DNA of 30,555 bases from Helicobacter sp. Lineage in GTDB: Bacteria > Campylobacterota > Campylobacteria > Campylobacterales > Helicobacteraceae. The notes under the pieces are model-generated. The model was not told where the DNA came from. It made no database searches and saw nothing but the letters and a program-made list of their open reading frames with translations. Shown one piece after another: positions 1 through 7,743 of this stretch. The stretch's first letter is position 1, and every line of letters starts with the position of its first letter. Location of the stretch: the NCBI GenBank assembly GCA_022766795.1, contig JALEPE010000085.1, forward strand, positions 1-30,555, in the 5' to 3' direction. A program made the translations under genes and the position numbers.

Positions 1-992
1 GTATTAAGAGATAATTCTAGACTTGGTTTATTGCTGACTAAATTCCTAAGCGCAACCATTGTTCCCTTGGCCAAATGCTTCTGATAAGTTGGGGATTGCA
101 GGTGAAATTCTAGCGCATTATTTGCAAACACTAACTTGACGGATTCTGCGTGTGCCGGAGGAAGATTAGGGTGAAAAATCACTTCTGCATTACGCGCCGT
201 GCCTAGAATATTTAGCGATTCCATTGCTTTTTGTAAAATATTATTTCCACCAAGCGGAATCGCCACAGAGAAATCATCAATTTGCGCACTCTCTACACTA
301 TAATTATCAAAAATCCACGCATCAACAAGAGCATTTTCTATTTTTGGTAACAATGGGCGTAGGAATTGAATATCGCCAAACACATTGCTACTACCTCTTA
401 AATGCAAAGTTTTTAAATCGCTTTGTGCATTTAATTTTAAACGTACATAGGAATAATATGATTCCTTATTTAAAATATCCAAACTACCATTTAGCAACAC
501 TTTTTGATTGCGTAAATCATATTCACCACTACCACTATAATAGATTCCATATGACTTTAAATACAAATCGTGAATTTGAATTAATACTCTAGAAGCGTCC
601 TCTATTAAATTAATCTTTGCATAAATTTCTGGTAAATTTAATGTGAAATTATCGCCATCATAAAAGAGATTAGCGCGATAATCTTGCATAAAAATATTTT
701 GAATATCAATTTTTTCAAAATATTGCAAAATAAAATGTATATTCTTTGCGATTCTAATTTGTGCGGGAATATCAAAGTTAGAATCGCTAGAATTTAAGCT
801 GTTGATATGTAAAGAATTGATTTCTAAAATAAGTTTTTTATCTAATCTTAGGTAGAATCCCTGAATTTGTGTTCCGGCTAGTCCGAAACTTTGAATCTTA
901 ATTCCATTATATAAAAAGGCGTAAAAAGCAATGAATACACCGATAAATAATGTAAAAAATAAAATTATTTTTAATGTTCTATTAGATGGCAT
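1..992 (-). CDS. AsmA/DUF3971-like envelope protein, N-terminal part (runs off left edge)
   Basis: The minus strand is open from the left edge to an ATG at 992-990, giving about 330 residues of a longer protein. The start reads MPSNRTLKII, followed by one hydrophobic membrane segment (about residues 9-27) and then alternating polar and hydrophobic beta-rich sequence with no cysteine-rich or enzymatic motif. This build, an N-terminal anchor followed by a long beta-strand-rich periplasmic body, fits the AsmA/YhdP/DUF3971 group of envelope proteins implicated in lipid transport. The family call is by architecture, not by a diagnostic motif. Two further in-frame ATGs lie just upstream (1007-1005 and 1010-1008), so the start is uncertain. 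The 5' end overlaps the divergent mltG by about 62 bases. The C-terminal part is outside the window. Confidence 0.6.
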   Translation of the reverse strand, partial: MPSNRTLKIILFFTLFIGVFIAFYAFLYNGIKIQSFGLAGTQIQGFYLRLDKKLILEINSLHINSLNSSDSNFDIPAQIRIAKNIHFILQYFEKIDIQNIFMQDYRANLFYDGDNFTLNLPEIYAKINLIEDASRVLIQIHDLYLKSYGIYYSGSGEYDLRNQKVLLNGSLDILNKESYYSYVRLKLNAQSDLKTLHLRGSSNVFGDIQFLRPLLPKIENALVDAWIFDNYSVESAQIDDFSVAIPLGGNNILQKAMESLNILGTARNAEVIFHPNLPPAHAESVKLVFANNALEFHLQSPTYQKHLAKGTMVALRNLVSNKPSLELSLN

Positions 993-1881
993 TTTAGTGC
1001 TTTGCATCATTGTGTGTTTCTATTTACAGATTCCTATGACTTCTAGTCGTGTTGTTTATATTCCAAAAGGTGGGACAAGCGAGATTATAACATATTTAAG
1101 AGAAAATAATTTTGATTTAAACAAAAACGATAAGCATTTATTGCGATTCTTTGGTTATCCACAAAGCGGTTGGCTCGATATTGGAGAGACAACTTTAAGC
1201 AAGGGAGATTTTTTTTATAAACTAACAAATGCAAAGGCAGTTTTGGAGGATATTACACTTATTCCGGGCGAAACTTTATATTATTTTATTAAAGCAATTA
1301 GCGAAAAATTGAATCTCAATGAGGCGAGTTTATGGGCGGCTTATCAAAAATACACACCCATTGCCGATGGAGTGATTCTAGCAAACACCTACAAAGTCCC
1401 AAAAGGCATTAGCGCCTCGCATTTGATGTATTATTTAGTTAATACTTCTTTAAACGAACATAAGAAATGGGCGATTAAATTTTTAGGAGAATACGATGAG
1501 AGGCAATGGTTTAGGTATATCATTATTGCTTCTATTATTCAAAAGGAATCGGCAAACGAAGAAGAGATGCCACTTGTTTCTGCGGTGATTCGGAATCGTT
1601 TAGAAAAGAAAATGCGATTACAAATGGACGGCACTTTAAATTATGGACAATACTCTCATACAAAAGTTACGCCCGAAATGATACGAAATGATACAACCCA
1701 CTATAACACTTATCGCTATGATGGAATCCCAGAAGCACCTGTTGGGAGTGTAAGCTTTAAGGCAATTCAAGCGGCAATATTTCCCGCAAATGTTGATTAT
1801 CTCTATTTTGTGAGAAACAAAAATGGTGTGCATTCTTTTACAAAAAATTATGATGAACATTTAAAGAATTTTTCAAAATAA
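931..1881 (+). CDS. mltG: Endolytic murein transglycosylase MltG (YceG-like)
   Basis: This 316-residue protein is predicted to cleave nascent peptidoglycan strands at the inner membrane, setting glycan length during growth. A short cytoplasmic tail and one membrane helix (about residues 17-33) are followed by a periplasmic LysM-like segment (IPKGGTSEIITYLREN) and the YceG catalytic domain. Family signatures visible are ASIIQKES with the catalytic glutamate, the VIRNRLEKKMRLQMDGTLNYG stretch (about residues 211-231), TPEMIRNDTTHYNTYR, and GIPEAPVGS near the end, with YFVRNKNGVHSF closing the fold. Family annotations sometimes still call it aminodeoxychorismate lyase, which is outdated. An AAAAGG stretch sits about 11 bases before the ATG, which is rather far. 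The gene starts inside the coding region of the divergent upstream gene and contains a run of eight T at 1209-1216. Confidence 0.9.
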   Translation: MNTPINNVKNKIIFNVLLDGILVLCIIVCFYLQIPMTSSRVVYIPKGGTSEIITYLRENNFDLNKNDKHLLRFFGYPQSGWLDIGETTLSKGDFFYKLTNAKAVLEDITLIPGETLYYFIKAISEKLNLNEASLWAAYQKYTPIADGVILANTYKVPKGISASHLMYYLVNTSLNEHKKWAIKFLGEYDERQWFRYIIIASIIQKESANEEEMPLVSAVIRNRLEKKMRLQMDGTLNYGQYSHTKVTPEMIRNDTTHYNTYRYDGIPEAPVGSVSFKAIQAAIFPANVDYLYFVRNKNGVHSFTKNYDEHLKNFSK

Positions 1882-1957
1882 GAAAAAGCATTTAGAAAAA
1901 GTCAAAATATAAGATTAATTTAAGAAAAAATACTTGAAAATACTTTTGAATAAGTTT

Positions 1958-1989
1958 AAGCAAAAAGTTAAAGAAAATTTTGCTTTTTT
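1958..1989 (+). terminator. Candidate intrinsic terminator after mltG
   Basis: An 8-bp inverted repeat (AAGCAAAA at 1958-1965, TTTTGCTT at 1978-1985) with a 12-base loop is followed directly by TTTT. It lies in the 161-base gap between mltG and mdh. The stem is AT-rich and weak, so this is plausible rather than firm. The rest of the gap shows no gene. Confidence 0.4.
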
Positions 1990-2042
1990 GAGTGGTAGTC
2001 TTAAATTTTTAAATACAACTCAAGACAATTTAAGGATAGATA

Positions 2043-2984
2043 ATGGAAAGAGTTAAAAAGGTTGGAATCATTGGTGCGGGTAATGTAGGCTCTACTCTAG
2101 CTTATATTCTCTCCGCTACAACACCTTATGAGATTATTTTGCAAGATAAGGATAAAGACCGCGCAAGAGGAATGTTGCTAGATATGTTCCAAGCTTCTTG
2201 TATTGGCACAAAATTTACAAAATTAGGTGTTATTACTTCGCCTCAAGATTTAAAAAGTTGCGATGTCATTGTGATTGCCGCAGGCTCACCGCGGTTGCCG
2301 GGTATGAGTCGGAATGATTTACTCCTAGCCAATGCAAAAGTGATTAGTGAGATTTCTAAAAATATCAAAGAAAACTCACCGGAAGCAATCGTTGTTTTAA
2401 TCACTAATCCGCTAGATGCTATGGTTTATACCGCTTTAAAAGAGACGGGCTTTAATCCAAAGCAGATTCTAGGAATGGCGGGTGTGTTAGATAGTGCGAG
2501 AATGGTAAGTTTCATTTATGAAAAACTGCAATGCGCTCCCGGGCAGATTATGGCACCTGTAATGGGCGGACACGGCGATGATATGGTTCCACTTCCTCGT
2601 TTCTCTATGGTGAATGGTGTGCCACTTTCTGAATTATTAAGTGCAGAGGAAATTGAAGAAGTTGTGCAACGCACACGAAATGCAGGAGCAGAGATTGTAA
2701 GTTGTCTCAAAAAAGGTTCTGCCTATTTTGCACCCGCAAGAGCGGCTGCAGAAATGGTTAGAGCTATTATGAGTGATAGCCATAAGATTCTGCCTTGTTC
2801 TGTTTTGTTACAAGGGGAATATGGTTATAATGATGTAGTAGGTGGTGTTCCAGTAGAGCTTGGAATACACGGGATTGAACGCATTGTGGAATTAAAATTA
2901 AATGCAGAAGAAAAAATGCAATTTGAACGTTCTATCAATTCGGTCAAAAACCTAATTGAAACATTAAAAAATGATTTTTTCTAA
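2043..2984 (+). CDS. mdh: Malate dehydrogenase (LDH-type fold)
   Basis: It interconverts malate and oxaloacetate with NAD(H) in the TCA cycle. The 313-residue protein opens with the Rossmann motif GAGNVGS (residues 11-17). The active-site loop GSPRLPGMSRNDL carries Arg84 and Arg90. Arg84 sits where lactate dehydrogenases have glutamine, which points to malate. TNPLDAMVY, LDSARM (Arg153) and the catalytic His177 in MGGHGDDMVPL are intact. An AAGGA ribosome site lies about 6 bases before the ATG. The gene directly precedes oorDABC. As I recall, C. jejuni has sucC-sucD between mdh and oorD, and those are absent here. H. pylori does not carry a recognised gene of this kind, so this helps exclude it. 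Confidence 0.93.
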   Translation: MERVKKVGIIGAGNVGSTLAYILSATTPYEIILQDKDKDRARGMLLDMFQASCIGTKFTKLGVITSPQDLKSCDVIVIAAGSPRLPGMSRNDLLLANAKVISEISKNIKENSPEAIVVLITNPLDAMVYTALKETGFNPKQILGMAGVLDSARMVSFIYEKLQCAPGQIMAPVMGGHGDDMVPLPRFSMVNGVPLSELLSAEEIEEVVQRTRNAGAEIVSCLKKGSAYFAPARAAAEMVRAIMSDSHKILPCSVLLQGEYGYNDVVGGVPVELGIHGIERIVELKLNAEEKMQFERSINSVKNLIETLKNDFF

Positions 2985-3074
2985 ATCTATTTCAAGGAGG
3001 AAGACATTAAAAAACTTTAAAAAGTAGGCAATTACGCGAAATAGGTTTAAAATTTAGAATATAAGGAGTTAAAT

Positions 3075-3386
3075 ATGGGATTATTAAAAGCCCCAGATAA
3101 CACACCGGTTTGGGTGAATGAAAATCGTTGCAAAGCTTGTGATTTATGTGTATCTGTTTGTCCAACAGGCACTCTTGCAATGCGTTTAGATGAACATAGA
3201 GTTTTAGGTAAAATGGTAGAAGTGCTTCACCCAGAAAGTTGCATTGGCTGTCAAGATTGTGAATTGCATTGCCCTGATTTTGCTATTGCAGTTGCAGATA
3301 GAAAAGAATTTAAATTTGCAAAATTAACCGATGAAGCAAAACAGAGAGCTGAAGCCATCAAAGCAAATGGCTATATGGCTATATAA
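3075..3386 (+). CDS. oorD: 2-oxoglutarate:acceptor oxidoreductase, delta (ferredoxin-like) subunit
   Basis: This 103-residue 2x[4Fe-4S] ferredoxin subunit passes electrons from the oxidative decarboxylation of 2-oxoglutarate to a low-potential acceptor. Two clusters are spelled out by Cys19/22/25 with Cys29 (CKACDLCVSVCP) and Cys56/59/62 with Cys66 (CIGCQDCELHCP). It is the first gene of a tight four-gene operon, oorD-oorA-oorB-oorC, in the order known from H. pylori and C. jejuni. An AAGGAG site precedes the ATG by 7 bases. Its stop codon is 10 bases before the oorA start. The complex replaces 2-oxoglutarate dehydrogenase in these microaerophiles. Confidence 0.93.
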   Translation: MGLLKAPDNTPVWVNENRCKACDLCVSVCPTGTLAMRLDEHRVLGKMVEVLHPESCIGCQDCELHCPDFAIAVADRKEFKFAKLTDEAKQRAEAIKANGYMAI

Positions 3387-3396
3387 GGAGCAAGAA

Positions 3397-4524
3397 GTGA
3401 GTAGAGAATTAATTTCAAGTGGAAACGAATTAGTCGCACACGCAGCAATTGATGCGGGTTGTAAGTTTTTTGGCGGGTATCCTATCACGCCTTCTAGTGA
3501 AGTGGCTCACGAGATGAGTGTATTGCTTCCACGCGAGAATGGGAGCTTTATTCAAATGGAAGATGAGATTGCTGGAATCTCTGTTGCATTAGGTGCTTCT
3601 ATGAGTGGAGTGAAGTCTATGACTGCAACTTCAGGTCCCGGAATCTCACTAAAAGCAGAACAAATTGGGCTTAGCTTTATGGCAGAAGTGCCACTTGTGA
3701 TTGTCAATGTTATGCGTGGCGGTCCCTCCACAGGTCTTCCAACGCGTGTAGCACAAGGAGATGTCGCACAAGCAGCAAATCCAACACACGGAGATTATCA
3801 ATCCATCGCATTATGTCCGGGAAGCTTAGAGGAAGCCTATACAGAGACATTCCGCGCATTTAATTTAGCAGAAAAATTTATGACACCCGTATTTCTCCTC
3901 CTAGATGAAACATTAGGACATATGCACGGAAAAGCGATTGTGCCGGACTTAAATAAAATGCAAGAAACAATCGTGAATCGCCGCACTTATAATGGGGACA
4001 AAAATTCTTACAAACCCTATGATGTGCCACAAGATGAACCTGCGATTCTTAATCCTTTCTTCAAAGGCTATCGTTACCATATCACAGGATTGCATCACGG
4101 ACCAACAGGCTTCCCAACAGAAGATGCAGTGCTGTCTCAAAAACTCATTGATAGACTTTTCAATAAAATCTTGAGCAAAAAATCTGAAATTGTAACTTAT
4201 GAAGAATACAAGCTAGAGGATGCAGAAATTCTTTTAATTGCTTATGGTTCTACTTCAAGAAGCGCAAAAGAAGCAGTGGATAGATTAAGAGAGGAAGGAA
4301 TAAAAGTTGGTTTATTCCGACCTATTACACTTTGGCCCTCACCAACCGAAGAACTTGCAAAATTGGGCAAAAAGTTTAATAAAATCCTAGTTGCGGAGCT
4401 TAATAAAGGGCAATATGTTAAGGAAATAGAACTTGCAATGAAAAAAGAGGTTGCGTTATTAGCAAAAGCAAATGGGCGTCCATTATCCCCAATGGAAATT
4501 ATGAGCAAAATTAAGGAGTTATAA
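3397..4524 (+). CDS. oorA: 2-oxoglutarate:acceptor oxidoreductase, alpha subunit
   Basis: This is the alpha subunit (375 residues) of the OorDABC complex, which oxidises 2-oxoglutarate to succinyl-CoA. It shows the pyruvate:ferredoxin-oxidoreductase family signatures GGYPITPSSE, QMEDEIAGISVALGA and TATSGPGISLK, with a C-terminal domain near IAYGSTSRSAKEAVD. I place the start at the GTG at 3397, giving SRELISSGNELVAHAAI after the initiator. GGAG lies 6 bases upstream, and family members begin at this point. A longer reading from the ATG at 3331 would extend into oorD and has no ribosome site. The stop codon is one base before the oorB ATG, implying translational coupling. Confidence 0.92.
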   Translation: MSRELISSGNELVAHAAIDAGCKFFGGYPITPSSEVAHEMSVLLPRENGSFIQMEDEIAGISVALGASMSGVKSMTATSGPGISLKAEQIGLSFMAEVPLVIVNVMRGGPSTGLPTRVAQGDVAQAANPTHGDYQSIALCPGSLEEAYTETFRAFNLAEKFMTPVFLLLDETLGHMHGKAIVPDLNKMQETIVNRRTYNGDKNSYKPYDVPQDEPAILNPFFKGYRYHITGLHHGPTGFPTEDAVLSQKLIDRLFNKILSKKSEIVTYEEYKLEDAEILLIAYGSTSRSAKEAVDRLREEGIKVGLFRPITLWPSPTEELAKLGKKFNKILVAELNKGQYVKEIELAMKKEVALLAKANGRPLSPMEIMSKIKEL

Positions 4525-4525
4525 A

Positions 4526-5359
4526 ATGGCATTTAATTATGATGAATACTTAAGAGTGGATAAAATGCCAACACTTTGGTGTTGGGGCTGTGGTGATGGT
4601 GTCATACTAAAAGCAATCGTGCGTGCCATTGACAAATTGGGTTGGAATATGGACGATGTTTGTTTGGTAAGCGGAATTGGTTGTAGCGGACGCGTTTCTT
4701 CTTATGTAAATTGCAATACAGTGCATACAACACACGGAAGGACACTTGCCTATGCGACAGGGATTAAACTTGCAAACCCTACAAAAAAAGTGATTGTAGT
4801 GGGTGGTGATGGCGATGGTTTAGCCATTGGTGGTAACCACACAATTCACGCGTGTCGTAGAAACATTGATATTAACTATGTTCTTATCAATAACTTCATT
4901 TATGGTTTGACAAATTCTCAAACTTCCCCTACAACTCCGCAAGGAATGTGGACTGTAACCGCACAATATGGCAATGTAGATCCAACCTTTGACGCTTGCA
5001 AACTTGCCACTGCTGCAGGTGCAAGCTTTGTTGCAAGAGAATCTGTTTTAGACCCTAAAAAACTAGAAAAAGTTTTGATAGAGGGATTCTCCAATGAAGG
5101 CTTTAGCTTCTTTGATGTTTTTAGTAACTGCCATGTGAATCTTGGTAGAAAAAACAAAATGGGAGAAGCGATTGACACGCTCAAATGGATTGAAAGTCGT
5201 ATCGTTTCTAAGAAAAAATACGATGAATTAAGCGAAGAAGAAAAAAGTGGCAAATATCCAACAGGAATCCTACATCACGATACGAATAAAATGGAATATT
5301 GCAAAGCCTACAAACAAGTGCAAGAAAAAGCACAAGCAAAAAAAGGAGGTGCAAAATGA
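4526..5359 (+). CDS. oorB: 2-oxoglutarate:acceptor oxidoreductase, beta (thiamine diphosphate) subunit
   Basis: This 277-residue subunit binds thiamine diphosphate and carries out the decarboxylation step. The TPP motif runs from VVGGDGDGLAIGG (about residues 91-103) to LINNFIYGLTNSQ (120-132). An N-terminal WCWGCGDG holds Cys19 and Cys22, which with a later cysteine are likely to bind an iron-sulfur cluster as in related KorB proteins. The ribosome site AAGGAG lies inside the end of oorA, 7 bases before the ATG. The 3' end overlaps oorC by 4 bases (ATGA). Its lysine- and alanine-rich tail encodes the GGAGG ribosome site used by oorC. Confidence 0.93.
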   Translation: MAFNYDEYLRVDKMPTLWCWGCGDGVILKAIVRAIDKLGWNMDDVCLVSGIGCSGRVSSYVNCNTVHTTHGRTLAYATGIKLANPTKKVIVVGGDGDGLAIGGNHTIHACRRNIDINYVLINNFIYGLTNSQTSPTTPQGMWTVTAQYGNVDPTFDACKLATAAGASFVARESVLDPKKLEKVLIEGFSNEGFSFFDVFSNCHVNLGRKNKMGEAIDTLKWIESRIVSKKKYDELSEEEKSGKYPTGILHHDTNKMEYCKAYKQVQEKAQAKKGGAK

Positions 5360-5919
5360 GAAGACAACTCCGTTTTACAGGTGTTGGTGGGCAAGGTGTT
5401 TTGTTAGCGGGTGAGATTCTAGCAGAAGCACAAATCAAAACAGGCGGATATGGCGTTAAAGCTGCAACTTATACTTCTCAAGTGCGTGGAGGACCAACAA
5501 AAGTTGATATTCTATTAGATAAAGATGAAATTCTCTATCCTTATGCAAATGACGGAGAGGTAGAATATATGCTTTCCACTGCTCAAGTCAGCTATGACCA
5601 GTTCAAAGACGGCTTAAGAGAAGGGGCAATTATTGTGGTAGAACCCAATCTTGTAACGCCTAATGCAGAGGATAAAAAGAAATTTAAAATCTACCAGATT
5701 CCAATCATTAGCATTGCGAAAAATGAAGTAGGAAATGTTGTAACACAATCCGTTGTAGCTCTCGCAGTAACCGTAACTCTCACACAATGTGTAGATAGAG
5801 ACTTAGTTTATGACACAATGATTAGCAAAGTTCCTGCAAAAGTTGTAGAGCTGAATAAAAAAGCCTTTGAATTAGGTGAAAAATACGCTAAAGAAGCCTT
5901 AGCAAAAGGTTCGCTGTAA
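5356..5919 (+). CDS. oorC: 2-oxoglutarate:acceptor oxidoreductase, gamma subunit
   Basis: This 187-residue gamma subunit closes the complex. The diagnostic start is RRQLRFTGVGGQGVLLAG with the GVGGQG turn at residues 9-14, followed by TYTSQVRGGPTKVDILL, typical of PFOR/KOR gamma domains. The start at 5356 is chosen because AAAGGAGG lies just upstream and because the ATGA overlap with oorB is a classic coupled start. An upstream in-frame ATG (5299) lies wholly inside oorB and lacks support. A perfect hairpin follows the stop codon, so the operon ends here. Confidence 0.93.
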   Translation: MRRQLRFTGVGGQGVLLAGEILAEAQIKTGGYGVKAATYTSQVRGGPTKVDILLDKDEILYPYANDGEVEYMLSTAQVSYDQFKDGLREGAIIVVEPNLVTPNAEDKKKFKIYQIPIISIAKNEVGNVVTQSVVALAVTVTLTQCVDRDLVYDTMISKVPAKVVELNKKAFELGEKYAKEALAKGSL

Positions 5920-5926
5920 CTTCTTT

Positions 5927-5960
5927 AATTTCAAGATTCCCAACAAGGAATCTTGAAATT
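5927..5960. terminator. Bidirectional hairpin between oorC and pgpA
   Basis: A perfect 14-bp inverted repeat (arms 5927-5940 and 5947-5960, 6-base loop CAACAA) lies between two convergent genes. The plus strand follows with CTTTTGATT, a weak T-rich tail. It probably ends oorDABC on one strand and the ispDF-pgpA operon on the other. The arms contain the over-represented word GATTC/GAATC in inverted orientation. Confidence 0.75.
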
Positions 5961-5983
5961 CTTTTGATTGTCTATTGCTATAA

Positions 5984-6520
5984 TTAAAAACCAAAATGAA
6001 AGCCTAAAAGTGGTTCTAGCGATTCTAGTTTTTGCATTACGCCAATCAGCATTAGTCCTAGCAATCCTGCAAAAAATCCAGCCAATAAATCATCTCCCAT
6101 TACACCCAAACCACCTTTAACTTCTCTATCAACCTTGCCAATAATAGATGGTTTCCAAATATCAAAGATTCTAAAAAGCACAAAAGAAAGCACGATTCCA
6201 AATGCACTATGTCCAATCATAGAAATGGCAATCCAAACACCCGCTAACTCATCAATCACAATTTCTCCACAATCGTGTGGCAAGCCTTGTTTTTCATAGG
6301 AATTAATAATTTTAATCGCAATGGCAGAAATTAATAAAGCACTAAGTAAAAGTGTGCTAGGGGCAATATAATAGCTAATAGCAAAGCCAAAGGGTAGGGC
6401 GACAAGTGTGCCAATAGTGCCAGGAGCTTTAGGAGATAATCCACTAAAAAAGAGTGTTAAAAACATTTTTTTTAAAAAGTCTTGTGCATCTTCAAATGTA
6501 GTAAAAAAGTGATTTTGCAT
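5984..6520 (-). CDS. pgpA: Phosphatidylglycerophosphatase A
   Basis: This 178-residue inner-membrane phosphatase makes phosphatidylglycerol from its phosphate precursor. Family signatures in order are APGTIGTL (residues 32-39), IVIDELAGVWI, FRIFDIWKPSIIGKVD and GGLGVMGDDLLAG, with acidic residues that bind the metal. Hydrophobic segments between them form several membrane helices. It is the last gene of the minus-strand group behind ispDF, 8 bases after the sulfurylase-like gene, the same position as in C. jejuni as I remember it. A run of eight A encodes the LKKM stretch near the N-terminus (plus-strand T run at 6466-6473). Confidence 0.92.
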   Translation of the reverse strand: MQNHFFTTFEDAQDFLKKMFLTLFFSGLSPKAPGTIGTLVALPFGFAISYYIAPSTLLLSALLISAIAIKIINSYEKQGLPHDCGEIVIDELAGVWIAISMIGHSAFGIVLSFVLFRIFDIWKPSIIGKVDREVKGGLGVMGDDLLAGFFAGLLGLMLIGVMQKLESLEPLLGFHFGF

Positions 6521-6528
6521 AGTAATCC

Positions 6529-7743
6529 CTAGTTGAGTGAGTTGGTTTTGTATAAATCAATGAGTTTTAGGTAAAATCTCTCATCATCTTGCTTTTCAAT
6601 CATTCCATTATTGGCAAACATTGCTCCAAACTGCTGCAGCAAACCTCCAAAACGTTTGGGATAAAGATAGCTTAGAATCTTAGCGGAGATTTCTTTGCGT
6701 ATCAAAATTGTGGGCGGAATCAGTCCTGCACGCAAGATTCCTTGCAGGAATTCCGAGTGATATTGTATATGGTGGTGATTGCCGTGTGGGCAAGTTTTTA
6801 GACTTACAATTGTGTTGCATTGATTGCAATATACAAATTCAGGTAATAATTTGACATTAATTTTAATATCTTTAATCGTATCAAAAATTGAATAAATTTT
6901 TTGATTATCGTAATAAATTGTAAGATTTGGGTAATTTTCACCAATCACAATTCTATCACAACCTAAATTTTGTGCTAAAATTGCTTCTAGAATAATCCCA
7001 TGAGTACCTGCAAAAAGATAAATATCGTCTAATGGAAAAAGAATAATGCGATTTGTGGGAAGATAATTTTCAATGACAAATTGCAAACAAGCTTTACGGA
7101 TATAAAAATCCAATAACCCCTCATTTTGACGACGCAACAAGAGCAACACCAATAAATCACTCTCTTCTAATACGAATCTAAAAATCCTCTCATGAATACG
7201 CGTAATGGGTGAGGCATCTAGTGCCATTGCCGTGATGTGCTGGGCTTGAATATTTTTCTTAGTTCTTAAAATCGTCTGCTTATTTAGCATAAAGGAAAAT
7301 TTATCAGGGTTTAAAAAGAGTCTGTATTCTCCACAAATTGCATAATCCCCAATTCTTTTATAAATATCTTGTGCCTTTTGGGAATAAATATCTCCACTCA
7401 TAATTTTCAAAAGTCGCTCTTTTCTGTCGATTTTAAAGGTAGAATCCACGATCAATTCCCCACACGCAGCACCTTCACATACCAATGTCAGCACATCTCC
7501 CTTGCTTACATTTTGTATCACTTGTGTATTGCGTTTGCCTGATGGTGCTAAAACAAAAGAAAATGGAAAACTCTGCCCCTGAAAGATTCCAGTTTTATCC
7601 ACTTCTTGCATTTCATTAAAATTCATTAGATGATATACGGGTGCTAGTAACCCCTCTTGACATAAAAGCAGTGCAAATACCGCTTCTTTGTCAATAAAAA
7701 GCGCGTTTGCAAATTTGAAATTATTTTTTCTTTGTGATTCCAT
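6529..7743 (-). CDS. Degenerate ATP-sulfurylase (sulfate adenylyltransferase) homologue
   Basis: This 404-residue protein keeps the overall ATP-sulfurylase layout. A PUA-like N-terminal domain (about 1-165) is followed by the nucleotidyl-transferase domain and a zinc site YCNQCNTIVSLKTCPH (Cys306, Cys309, Cys318, His320), which matches the usual YCxxC...KTCPH. The catalytic signatures are altered: the usual NPxHRAHE reads SPITRIHE (178-185), and the usual VGRDH reads IGENY (267-271). Sulfate activation is therefore doubtful. The start lies 23 bases inside the upstream regulator gene, so the two are probably coupled. C. jejuni annotations, as I recall, also place a putative sulfate adenylyltransferase between the HP1021-type regulator and pgpA. 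No cysH, cysI or cysD partner genes lie nearby. The family is sure, the function is not. Confidence 0.72.
   Translation of the reverse strand: MESQRKNNFKFANALFIDKEAVFALLLCQEGLLAPVYHLMNFNEMQEVDKTGIFQGQSFPFSFVLAPSGKRNTQVIQNVSKGDVLTLVCEGAACGELIVDSTFKIDRKERLLKIMSGDIYSQKAQDIYKRIGDYAICGEYRLFLNPDKFSFMLNKQTILRTKKNIQAQHITAMALDASPITRIHERIFRFVLEESDLLVLLLLRRQNEGLLDFYIRKACLQFVIENYLPTNRIILFPLDDIYLFAGTHGIILEAILAQNLGCDRIVIGENYPNLTIYYDNQKIYSIFDTIKDIKINVKLLPEFVYCNQCNTIVSLKTCPHGNHHHIQYHSEFLQGILRAGLIPPTILIRKEISAKILSYLYPKRFGGLLQQFGAMFANNGMIEKQDDERFYLKLIDLYKTNSLN

Noticed and set aside
224..592. A 122-codon plus-strand ORF in the first 600 bases
   Set aside because: It is the antisense shadow of the DUF3971-like gene, with improbable His/Tyr/Asn-rich composition, while the minus strand is open throughout.
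3331..3396. Longer OorA start at the ATG at 3331
   Set aside because: It would add 22 residues lying within oorD, without a ribosome site. The GTG at 3397 has GGAG 6 bases upstream and matches the family start.
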